Below are positions 57,097-64,000 of a DNA stretch of 64,000 nt, piece by piece. Position 1 is the first letter of the stretch, and every line of letters starts with the position of its first letter. The DNA comes from Rhizobium sp. NZLR1 (lineage in GTDB: Bacteria > Pseudomonadota > Alphaproteobacteria > Rhizobiales > Rhizobiaceae): positions 1,307,501 to 1,371,500 of the forward strand of contig NZ_CP071632.1 in NCBI RefSeq assembly GCF_017357385.1, in the 5' to 3' direction. The translations under genes were made by a program, and so were the position numbers. The notes under the pieces were generated by a model. The model had not been told where the DNA came from, searched no databases, and saw only the letters and a list, made by a program, of their open reading frames with translations.

Positions 57097-58563
57097 ATGT
57101 CGGATCAGATTTACCAGGCGCCGATGGTTCGGCGCGCCGCGCCCAATTTCCGGGTGATCGCGATGATTGTCGCGAGTGCGATGCTGATGGAAAATATCGA
57201 CGCGACTGTGCTTGCGACCGCGCTGCCCACCATGGCGCGCGATTTCAGCGTCAGCGCGCCGGCCATGTCGATCGCCCTGACCTCCTATCTCCTCAGCCTG
57301 GCGATCTTCATTCCCGCGAGCGGCCGGATGGCCGACCGTTTTGGCTCTCGCACCGTCTTCCGCGCGGCCATATCCGTCTTCGTGATCGGCTCGATCTTTT
57401 GTGCGCTGGCGCCGACGCTGTCGTTCCTGGTGCTGGCGCGGCTGCTTCAGGGCATAGGCGGTGCGATGATGATGCCGGTCGGCCGCCTCGTGCTGATGCG
57501 CAGCGTCGACCGCAAGGATATGGTCAGCGCCATGTCCTGGCTGCTGGTGCCGGCGTTGATCGGGCCGATCGTCGGCCCGCCGCTCGGCGGCTTCTTCGTC
57601 ACCTATCTCGACTGGCGCTGGATCTTCTACATCAACGTGCCGATCGGCATCATCGGCATGATCTTCGTGTCGATCTACATCGACGAGGTGAAGGGCAAGG
57701 CGAGCGGCCCGTTCGATACGCTCGGCTTCGTCCTTTCCGGCATCTCGCTCGGTTCGTTGCTCTTCGGCTTCGAAATGTCGAGCCACGAAGGCGAGGGCGC
57801 CTTCTCGATCTTCCTGATCGCTATCGGCCTGCTCTTCGGCATCGCCTATCTCCGGCACGCCCGCAAGCATCCGTCGCCGATCATGGATTTCTCGCTGATG
57901 AAGGTAGCGAGCTTCGGCACGTCGGTGATCGCCGGGTCGCTGACGCGCATCACCCAGGGCGCCCAGCCCTTCCTGCTGCCGCTGCTCTTCCAGATCGGCT
58001 TCGGCCTGTCCGCCGCTGCGGCCGGCCAGATCGTCATCGCCACAGCACTTGGCGCTCTCGCCATGAAACCGATGGCGAAGTTCGTCTTCCGCCGGCTGGG
58101 GTTCCGCCGAAGCCTGGTCCTCAACGGCATCTTCGGCACGGTCGGCTATGGCCTCTGCGCCGCCTTCCGGCCGGATTGGCCAATGCCGCTGATCTTCCTC
58201 GTCCTGATCCTCAGCGCCTTCTTCCTGTCGTTCCAGTTCACCGCCTACAACACCATTGCCTATGACGAGATCGACAAGGAGCGGATGAGCTCGGCCACGA
58301 GTTTCTACACCACCTTCCAGCAGCTCATGCTGTCGCTCGGCATCTGCATCGGGGCCTTAGCGCTGCACGGTTCCATGGCCTTTAGCGGGGCTGAAACGCC
58401 TGCGCTTGGTGATTTCTCGGCCGCCTTTATCGTCGTCACGATCATCTCGATCACCGCCACCTTCTGGAACCTGCGCTTCTCGCCGACCGCCGGCGAGGAG
58501 ATCAGCGGCTACAAGGTGAAACGGACGAAGACTGATGCGACATGCATAAAAACAAAGGCTTGA
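57097..58563 (+). CDS. MFS transporter (DHA2-type, 14 TM)
   Basis: A 488-residue inner-membrane transporter with about 14 hydrophobic segments. The motifs Ala-Asp-Arg-Phe-Gly-Ser-Arg-Thr (after TM2) and Leu-Leu-Gln-Gly-Ile-Gly-Gly-Ala-Met-Met-Met-Pro-Val mark the DHA2 drug:H+ antiporters. Unlike the pump at 34.9-36.5 kb, it has no HlyD adaptor beside it, so it acts on the inner membrane alone. The ligand is unknown. The ATG at 57097 has no strong ribosome site, and Met10 at 57124 is an alternative. It is a single gene, convergent with the DUF1697 gene. Confidence 0.88.
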   Translation: MSDQIYQAPMVRRAAPNFRVIAMIVASAMLMENIDATVLATALPTMARDFSVSAPAMSIALTSYLLSLAIFIPASGRMADRFGSRTVFRAAISVFVIGSIFCALAPTLSFLVLARLLQGIGGAMMMPVGRLVLMRSVDRKDMVSAMSWLLVPALIGPIVGPPLGGFFVTYLDWRWIFYINVPIGIIGMIFVSIYIDEVKGKASGPFDTLGFVLSGISLGSLLFGFEMSSHEGEGAFSIFLIAIGLLFGIAYLRHARKHPSPIMDFSLMKVASFGTSVIAGSLTRITQGAQPFLLPLLFQIGFGLSAAAAGQIVIATALGALAMKPMAKFVFRRLGFRRSLVLNGIFGTVGYGLCAAFRPDWPMPLIFLVLILSAFFLSFQFTAYNTIAYDEIDKERMSSATSFYTTFQQLMLSLGICIGALALHGSMAFSGAETPALGDFSAAFIVVTIISITATFWNLRFSPTAGEEISGYKVKRTKTDATCIKTKA

Positions 58564-58597
58564 AGCCCCTCGCTTGAATCAAATTCTGCGCCGGACT

Positions 58598-59116
58598 TCA
58601 GCCCTCCATCGCTGCCGCCATGTCCGCGAGCTTGCGCACGGTGTTGAGGTTGCGCGACGTTCCTGGCTTCAGCGCCGGCAGCTTCAGCTTCGAGCGGCCG
58701 GACCCATTGGGGTAATGCACATAGATTTCGCGGGCCGCGAGCTTTGCCTCCTCGCCATCAGGCGCCACCATTTTATCAAGCGCATCGGCAGGCGGTTTTT
58801 CGGGCAGGAAATAGACGAGCAGGAAGTTCGGTTTGGCCTTGGGAAAAGGTGCGTTGGCGGCAATGGCGTCGAGCTCGTTGCGGCTTCGCACCATCACCCC
58901 CGGCCGCTTGCCCATCTTCTGCCCGAGCGCTGCGTCGAGCTTTTCCTCTACGGTCGTTTCGGATTCGTCCGAGCGGAAGAGTACATTGCCGCTTTGGATG
59001 TAGGTTTTCACGTCGGCAAAGCCGAGGCCTTCGCAGATAGCCTTGAGCTCAGCCATCGGGAGCGACCCGGTGCCCCCGACGTTTACGGCGCGGAGGAGGG
59101 CGATGTAGACTGCCAT
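58598..59116 (-). CDS. DUF1697 family protein
   Basis: A 172-residue protein of the DUF1697 family. The N-terminal Tyr-Ile-Ala-Leu-Leu-Arg-Ala-Val-Asn-Val-Gly-Gly motif (4-15) and Ser-Gly-Asn-Val-Leu-Phe (42-47) are diagnostic. The fold is ferredoxin-like and the function is unknown. There is no signal peptide. GAGGGAGAAAGA precedes ATG 59116. A single G/C-rich repeat (59149-59192) lies immediately upstream, between it and the oligopeptidase gene. Confidence 0.9.
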   Translation of the reverse strand: MAVYIALLRAVNVGGTGSLPMAELKAICEGLGFADVKTYIQSGNVLFRSDESETTVEEKLDAALGQKMGKRPGVMVRSRNELDAIAANAPFPKAKPNFLLVYFLPEKPPADALDKMVAPDGEEAKLAAREIYVHYPNGSGRSKLKLPALKPGTSRNLNTVRKLADMAAAMEG

Positions 59117-59148
59117 TTCTTTCTCCCTCGACTGTCGTGCCGTTCCAG

Positions 59149-59192
59149 CCCCCTCTGCCATGGGGGAGATGCCCGGCAGGGCAGAGGGGGGC
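59149..59192. repeat. single short form of the CCCCCTCTGCC repeat
   Basis: CCCCCTCTGCC and GGCAGAGGGGG are inverted ends around GATGCCCGG. It is the same unit that occurs twice, inverted, in the composite repeats at 32343 and 62891. Confidence 0.7.
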
Positions 59193-59215
59193 GACCACGG
59201 CGCTCCCTAAAGATT

Positions 59216-61324
59216 TCACATCTTCCCCGCCACCTTGATGGCAAACGCATACTCGAACGCAATCTCTTCCAGCCGCTGAAACCGCCCCGACGCGCCGCCG
59301 TGGCCGGCGTCCATGTTGGTCTTGAGCAGGATCGGCGCCTCGCCGGTCGTTTCCTCACGCAGCTTCGCCACCCACTTGGCGGGTTCCCAATAGGTGACGC
59401 GCGGGTCGGTCAGGCCGCCGAGCGCCAGGATCGGCGGGTAGGCTTTGGCGCCGACATTGTCGTAGGGCGAGTATGAGGCGATCTGCTCGTATCCTTCCCG
59501 ACTGTCGATCGGGTTGCCCCATTCCGGCCATTCCGGCGGGGTGAGCGGCAAAGTATCGTCGAGCATCGTGTTGAGCACGTCGACGAAGGGAACGGCGGCG
59601 ATGATGCCGGCAAACTTCTCCGGCGCCATGTTGGCAACCGCCCCCATCAGCATGCCGCCGGCCGATCCGCCCTCGGCGATGATCTTCGCGTAAGAGGTGA
59701 ACTTCTGTTGATTCAGATAGTCGGCGGCAGCGACGAAGTCCTTGAACGTATTCGTCTTCTTGTCCATCTTGCCGTCTTCGTACCAGGAAAACCCCTTGTC
59801 CTTGCCGCCGCGGATATGGGCGATGGCATAGACGAAGCCGCGATCGGCGAGCGACAGGCAGTTGGTGTTGAAACCGGCCGGAATGGTGATGCCGTAGGCG
59901 CCGTAGCCATAGAGCAGGCAGGGCGCGCTGCCGTCGAGCGCGGTGTCTTTGCGATAGAGCAGGGTGACCGGCACTGTCTCGCCGTCCCATGCCGGGGCGA
60001 AGACGCGGCGGGTGATGTAATCGTCGGGATTGTGACCCGACGGCACCTCCTGCGTCTTCAGGAGCGTGCGCTCGCGGGTCACCATGTTGTAATCATAAAG
60101 CTGCGACGGCGTCGTCATCGACGAATAGGAGAAACGAACGACATCCGTGTCGTATTCCGCCGCGCCCGAGAGCCCGAGCGAATAGGCTTCCTCGGCAAAG
60201 GCGATCGCATGTTCCTCGCCGGTCCTGCGGTCGCGGATCATGATCTGCGGCAGTCCGTCCTTGCGCTCCAGCCACAGAAGATGGCGGGCATAGGCCATGT
60301 GGCTGATAATCAGCGTGCCGGGCTTGTGGGCGACCACTTCGCGCCAGTTTTCCTTGACCGGATTGTCGGCCGGCGCTTGCATGATCTTGAAGTCCTTGGC
60401 GCCGCCATCATTCGTCAGGATGTAAAAGACGTCGCCGCCCTCGGTCAGCGAATACTCGATGCCTTCCTCGCGCGCCGCCACCAGCTTCGGCTCGGCGGTG
60501 AGATCCTTGGTCGACAGCAGCCGGTATTCGCTGGTCTCGTGGTCGTGAATATCGATATAGATGAAGTCGTCGAGCAGCGAGCCGCCGACGCCCATGAAAA
60601 AGCCGGCATCGGCTTCCTCATAGACCAGCTGGTCTGCCGATTGCGGCTGGCCGACAATATGGTGGAACACCTTCGAAGGCCGGTGGTTCTCGTCGAGCGC
60701 CGAATAGAAGAAGCTCTTGCCGTCGGGCGCCCAGACGCCGCCGCCGCCGGTATTCTCGATCCGGTCTTCGAGGTCTTGTCCGGTCGCGAGGTCGCGCACC
60801 TTCAGCGTAAAGAATTCCGAACCCTTATCGTCATAGCCCCAGATGCCGCGGCTATGGTCGCTCGAATGGTCGAGACCGCCGAGACGGAAATAGGCCTTGC
60901 CTGATGCCTCCTTGTCGCCGTCGAGCAGCACGGTGCGGATCGTCTCGTCGGCGACGTTGCCGTCGCGGGCGATGCGGAAAAAGCGCGGCTGTTCGCCGCC
61001 TGTGACATAAAACGTGCCGTAGGCATAGGCGCCGTCCTTCATCGGCACCGAACTGTCGTCTTCCTTGATGCGGCCGCGCATTTCGGAAAACAGCACCTTC
61101 TGCAGCGGCTTGGTGTCTTCCATCGCCGCATTCATATAGGCGTTTTCAGCTTCGAGATGCCGGCGGATCTCGGGATCGAGGATCGAGGGATCCTTGAACA
61201 TCGCCTGCCAGTTGTCGGCGCGCAGCCAGGCATAGTCGTCCGTGCGGGTGATGCCGTGGCGCGTATCGGAAACGGGCTTTTTCGGTGCGGCAGGCGGTGT
61301 CGGCAGGCTTTTGAAAACGGACAA
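59216..61324 (-). CDS. ptrB: oligopeptidase B (serine peptidase family S9A)
   Basis: A 702-residue cytoplasmic peptidase that cleaves short peptides after Arg or Lys. A beta-propeller (about residues 75-415) covers the C-terminal alpha/beta-hydrolase domain. The catalytic serine lies in Glu-Gly-Gly-Ser-Ala-Gly-Gly; the Asp is in Leu-Thr-Asp-Pro-Arg-Val and the His in Asp-Ala-Gly-His-Gly-Gly. The start is a TTG at 61324 after GGAG: the family N-terminus (Phe-Lys-Ser-Leu-Pro) begins there and no ATG is available in the right place. Confidence 0.93.
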   Translation of the reverse strand: MSVFKSLPTPPAAPKKPVSDTRHGITRTDDYAWLRADNWQAMFKDPSILDPEIRRHLEAENAYMNAAMEDTKPLQKVLFSEMRGRIKEDDSSVPMKDGAYAYGTFYVTGGEQPRFFRIARDGNVADETIRTVLLDGDKEASGKAYFRLGGLDHSSDHSRGIWGYDDKGSEFFTLKVRDLATGQDLEDRIENTGGGGVWAPDGKSFFYSALDENHRPSKVFHHIVGQPQSADQLVYEEADAGFFMGVGGSLLDDFIYIDIHDHETSEYRLLSTKDLTAEPKLVAAREEGIEYSLTEGGDVFYILTNDGGAKDFKIMQAPADNPVKENWREVVAHKPGTLIISHMAYARHLLWLERKDGLPQIMIRDRRTGEEHAIAFAEEAYSLGLSGAAEYDTDVVRFSYSSMTTPSQLYDYNMVTRERTLLKTQEVPSGHNPDDYITRRVFAPAWDGETVPVTLLYRKDTALDGSAPCLLYGYGAYGITIPAGFNTNCLSLADRGFVYAIAHIRGGKDKGFSWYEDGKMDKKTNTFKDFVAAADYLNQQKFTSYAKIIAEGGSAGGMLMGAVANMAPEKFAGIIAAVPFVDVLNTMLDDTLPLTPPEWPEWGNPIDSREGYEQIASYSPYDNVGAKAYPPILALGGLTDPRVTYWEPAKWVAKLREETTGEAPILLKTNMDAGHGGASGRFQRLEEIAFEYAFAIKVAGKM

Positions 61325-61576
61325 GGAATGGCTCCGGTGGGAATGTCGGGTTGGCAAGAGATAGAGGCGCACTGGTCCCGGATCAAGCGTCAAAGGTGCG
61401 CCAAGGGTGCGGGTGGCCTTCCACAAGCAAGGAGGCGGCTCCGCCCGCCTTGCCTTGATGTCACCACAATATTTAAGAATGTCCGCTCTCACAGAGCGAA
61501 AATTGCACGCGCCAAGCCTCCGGCAAGCTGCCTGCGGCAGGGTGAAAAATGGACAACAGCAAGGGATTTCTCCGCA

Positions 61577-61966
61577 ATGCCGAAACGTCTGCTCCTGTTT
61601 GTATCCCTCGTCAGCCTTGCTGCCCCTGCCTTTGCCGTCGATCCCGCCATCAAGAAGCAACTTGAAAAACTCGATCCCTCGACCCGTCTGGAACAGAGCT
61701 GCGACACCGAGGCGATGAGCCGCATCAACCAGGAAAGCGCCGGCTTCAAGCCCGACAAGGTGATCGCCTATACCTTCAAGGACCCGATCCCCGGCGATAA
61801 TTCGCTGCAGGCCCCGGGCGCGGTCTTCCGCAGCAAGGGCGATTGGTATCATCTCTCCTACAATTGCATCACCGGCCCGCAGCATATCAACGTGCGCGAA
61901 CTCGACTACCAGATCGGCGACAAGGTGCCGCGCGAGAAGTGGGACAAGTATTATCTCTACGATTGA
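61577..61966 (+). CDS. DUF930 family secreted protein
   Basis: A 129-residue protein with a Sec signal (residues 1-20, Ala-Pro-Ala-Phe-Ala). The mature domain is DUF930, known mainly in rhizobia, with Leu-Asp-Pro-Ser-Thr-Arg-Leu-Glu-Gln-Ser-Cys-Asp (about 32-43) and a second cysteine in Tyr-Asn-Cys-Ile. The function is not known. AAGGGA precedes ATG 61577. It is divergent from the oligopeptidase gene and followed by the deacetylase 104 bp later on the same strand. Confidence 0.88.
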   Translation: MPKRLLLFVSLVSLAAPAFAVDPAIKKQLEKLDPSTRLEQSCDTEAMSRINQESAGFKPDKVIAYTFKDPIPGDNSLQAPGAVFRSKGDWYHLSYNCITGPQHINVRELDYQIGDKVPREKWDKYYLYD

Positions 61967-62070
61967 TGCCCTTGGCTTTGTTCGGGCGGCAGCGGTGACA
62001 TCCGGCCACATGGCGCCATGCAAAAGCATCCGCTAAAATCTGTCGAAACCGACTTGTAGAAGCCTCTGAT

Positions 62071-62868
62071 ATGAACCGCATCCTGCTCGCTTCGGCGTTC
62101 CTTCTGACCACCATCGCTCCCGTACTGGCGGACGAGCTACCGTCAGCGCTGCCAGCCTCGGCCGCTGTGAGCGCGGCCCCGAGAGCGCCGGTGGCAAAGC
62201 TCGTCGAGCCGCATCTGCATATCGCCCGCTCCAACCTTGCTGGCCATGCCCGCATTGCGCTGACCTTCGATGCCTGCATGGGGCAGGCAGATGAGCGCAT
62301 CCTGTCGACGCTGGTGCGCGAACGCATCCCGGTGACGATCTTCGTCACCGCCCGCTGGCTGAAGCATAACCCTGCCGCGGTTGCCGTGTTCCTGCAGAAC
62401 CCCGATCTCTTCGAACTCGAAAATCACGGAGAGAACCATATTCCGGCCGTCGACACGCCGACGCTGATCTATGGCATCGCCTCGGCGGGCTCGCCGCAGG
62501 CGGTAAGGCAGGAGGTCGAAGGCGGCGCTGCCGCCATGGTCGCGGCCGGGATTCCGGCGCCGCGCTGGTTCCGCGGCTCGACCGCCAAATATGACCTTTC
62601 CGCCATCGGCGAAATCCGCGCCATGGGATATCGCATCGCCGGTTATTCGGTAAACGGCGACGGCGGCTCGCTGCTTGGGGCTGCGATTACCGAAAAGCGC
62701 ATCGCCTCGGCCAAGGATGGCGATGTCGTCATCTCCCACGTCAACCAGCCAACCCATGCCGCGGGCGAGGGCGTGGCCAAGGCGCTGGTCGACCTGAAAG
62801 CCAAGGGCGTGCAATTCGTCCGTCTCGAGGACGTCGAGGATATGGGCGACGACAAAACGACGGAGTAG
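62071..62868 (+). CDS. polysaccharide deacetylase (NodB/carbohydrate esterase 4-like)
   Basis: A 265-residue secreted protein with a Sec signal (residues 1-21, Pro-Val-Leu-Ala-Asp). The CE4 motifs are Leu-Thr-Phe-Asp-Ala-Cys-Met (about 64-70; the metal Asp) and Glu-Asn-His-Gly-Glu-Asn-His (about 115-121), then Phe-Arg-Gly-Ser and Val-Ile-Ser-His-Val-Asn. It would remove acetyl groups from a polysaccharide or peptidoglycan in the periplasm. It is not the nodulation NodB, since it has a signal peptide and no nod genes nearby. It is followed by a composite repeat. Confidence 0.9.
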   Translation: MNRILLASAFLLTTIAPVLADELPSALPASAAVSAAPRAPVAKLVEPHLHIARSNLAGHARIALTFDACMGQADERILSTLVRERIPVTIFVTARWLKHNPAAVAVFLQNPDLFELENHGENHIPAVDTPTLIYGIASAGSPQAVRQEVEGGAAAMVAAGIPAPRWFRGSTAKYDLSAIGEIRAMGYRIAGYSVNGDGGSLLGAAITEKRIASAKDGDVVISHVNQPTHAAGEGVAKALVDLKAKGVQFVRLEDVEDMGDDKTTE

Positions 62869-62890
62869 TTTTGTAGGGCGTGCCGTGTGA

Positions 62891-63063
62891 GCCCCCTCTG
62901 CCCTGCCGGGCATCTCCCCACAGGTGGGGAGATCACAAGTGGCCAAACCTTCGCGCTCGTTTACCGCTCCGGCGGGCTGCAACGCCAGTTGTTTGGGGAA
63001 GCCGTTGCGTCCAGCCAATCTCCGCACCTGTGGGGGAGATGCCCGGCAGGGCAGAGGGGGGGG
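62891..63063. repeat. composite intergenic inverted repeat
   Basis: The arms at about 62891-62933 (CCCCCTCTGCCCTGCCGGGC ... GGTGGGGAGAT) and 63018-63063 (inverted copy) surround about 85 bp. The unit is the same as at 32343-32508, but the core between the arms is different. Confidence 0.8.
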
Positions 63064-63094
63064 CTGGCACGGCACAACAGTCAATCCGAAGCCT

Positions 63095-64000
63095 TTACCG
63101 CAGTTCACTCCCAGCCCCCAACCTATCCTCTCCAAACCGCCGCAGCCCCGGCCCATCCCTGTCGAGCGCGAAATCCTCGAACCAGTCGCGATGCATGCCT
63201 GCGAGCATCGCCCCGATCATCTGGGCTGCGAGATAGGAAAAGGTGATGCCGTTGCCGCCGTAGCCGTAGGCGGCGAGCACATGCGGCATCTCAGGCACCG
63301 GGCCGATCAGCGGCAGGCCGTCGGTCGTTTCGCCGAAGGTTCCGCACCAGGCGTGTTCCACCCGCGTATCAGCCTTCGGCCATAGCCGCCTTACTTTCTC
63401 CTGGATCGCGATGGTCTTGGCCGGCAGCTTGCGGTCGCGGGCTTCGGGATCGGCCGTGCCGTCATCCTCGCCGCCGGCGACGATGCGATTATCCTCGGTC
63501 GTGCGCATGTAGAGATAGGGGTGACTGTCCTCCCAGATCAGCGCCCTGTCGCGCCAGAAATTTGCCGGGTCCTGAGGCACGGTGGCGAGCGCCCAGCTCG
63601 AGCTGGTGCGGTGCAGCTTCGGCATGTCGATGCCCGGCATCGAATAGCCGGTCGCAAGCACGGCGCGCCGCGCCTCGATGATATGGCCTCCGTCCGTCTC
63701 CGCCGTGACGTGATCGCCTTCGCTGTGAAGTGCTGTGACGGAGGCGCTCACCAGTCGCGCGCCGCGCCGGACGGACATTTCGATCAACGCCCAGGTCAGA
63801 AGCAGCGGGTCGCACTCCGCCGAACCCGGTGAATAGATCGCCCCATCCCGGTCGAACTCAAATTGCGTGAAGAGATCGGGATGTTCGAGATAGACGCCGG
63901 GCAGGCCGGCCCGGCGGCGAAGCTGGCGCTCATCGAGGAGATTGCGTGCCCCTTCGCGACCCTCGGCGAGATAGAGCGTGTTGCGCGGCCGGAAGCCGCA
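63095..64000 (-). CDS. FAD-dependent oxidoreductase of the DAO family, C-terminal part (cut by window edge)
   Basis: An open frame of 301 codons that continues to the right edge, so the FAD-binding N-terminus is outside the window. The visible part has Ile-Glu-Ala-Arg-Arg-Ala-Val-Leu-Ala-Thr-Gly-Tyr and a late Ala-Tyr-Gly-Tyr-Gly-Gly-Asn-Gly-Ile-Thr motif near the C-terminus, as in glycine/D-amino-acid oxidase-like dehydrogenases. The substrate is unknown. A Met codon at 63787 is internal, because the coding pattern continues unchanged upstream to position 64000. Confidence 0.87.
   Translation of the reverse strand, partial: CGFRPRNTLYLAEGREGARNLLDERQLRRRAGLPGVYLEHPDLFTQFEFDRDGAIYSPGSAECDPLLLTWALIEMSVRRGARLVSASVTALHSEGDHVTAETDGGHIIEARRAVLATGYSMPGIDMPKLHRTSSSWALATVPQDPANFWRDRALIWEDSHPYLYMRTTEDNRIVAGGEDDGTADPEARDRKLPAKTIAIQEKVRRLWPKADTRVEHAWCGTFGETTDGLPLIGPVPEMPHVLAAYGYGGNGITFSYLAAQMIGAMLAGMHRDWFEDFALDRDGPGLRRFGEDRLGAGSELR

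Noticed and set aside
56902..57870. A 322-codon Asp/Glu/Arg/His-rich open frame on the minus strand
   Set aside because: It is antisense to the MFS transporter; the composition is that of a reverse-strand shadow of a membrane protein.

Overview
The window looks like chromosomal DNA of a Rhizobium species, most like the R. leguminosarum / R. etli group. This is inferred from the high-GC codon use, the gene families present (a DmeRF cobalt/nickel module, 2-Cys OhrR/Ohr, PQQ glucose dehydrogenase, a PmtA-like methyltransferase, rhizobial DUF families) and the intergenic palindromic repeats that recur between genes. No rRNA, tRNA, prophage or CRISPR array was seen. About 64 protein genes are packed on both strands, mostly as single genes or short operons.

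Layout. 0-7 kb: the start of a glycerophosphodiesterase (running off the left edge), an alpha/beta hydrolase, a TPR-methyltransferase built like eukaryotic PRMT9, a two-gene DNA repair unit (metallo-beta-lactamase exonuclease and ATP-dependent ligase) and a Tat-exported hydrolase. 7-11.4 kb: an AbiEii-like nucleotidyltransferase behind a tiny ORF, two tandem L,D-transpeptidase lipoproteins, and a cspA / 94-aa protein / rpsU / 77-aa protein group containing an array of about ten mini-hairpins. 11.4-15.2 kb: the divergent ohrR/ohr pair, then a MarR regulator divergent from a DUF899-DUF1579-VOC operon. 15.2-16.4 kb: an IS110-family insertion sequence with a probable bridge RNA upstream of its transposase. 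16.4-22.5 kb: two ABC-F ATPases (the first with a candidate 23-codon leader peptide and hairpin) and a HerA-like ATPase divergent from a gene preceded by a perfect 16-bp palindrome. 22.6-29.8 kb: Nudix, secreted protein, zwf, tam, CNNM/CBS membrane protein, cupin and a TIM-barrel isomerase. 30-38.7 kb: zinc alcohol dehydrogenase, branched-chain aminotransferase, a LysR regulator divergent from an EmrAB-type efflux pump, a class III cyclase and nadE. 38.9-48.5 kb: gst-snoaL divergent from a TetR regulator with paired operators, MFS, NTF2-like, TauE, PmtA-like methyltransferase, superoxide dismutase, phosphoesterase, WYL regulator, LysE and cytochrome c'. 48.6-64 kb: di-haem cytochrome c, GNAT, dmeRF, class A beta-lactamase, gcd, selO, MFS, DUF1697, oligopeptidase B, DUF930, polysaccharide deacetylase and the C-terminal part of a FAD oxidoreductase (running off the right edge).

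The common theme is stress and envelope adaptation: peroxide (Ohr, SodB), metals (DmeRF), drugs (ABC-F, EmrAB, MFS pumps, beta-lactamase), DNA damage (exonuclease/ligase) and cold (CspA). Several regulators lie divergent from their likely targets with visible palindromic operators between them. The observations most worth following up are the PRMT9-like protein, the hairpin array beside rpsU, the ABC-F leader peptide and the IS110 bridge RNA.
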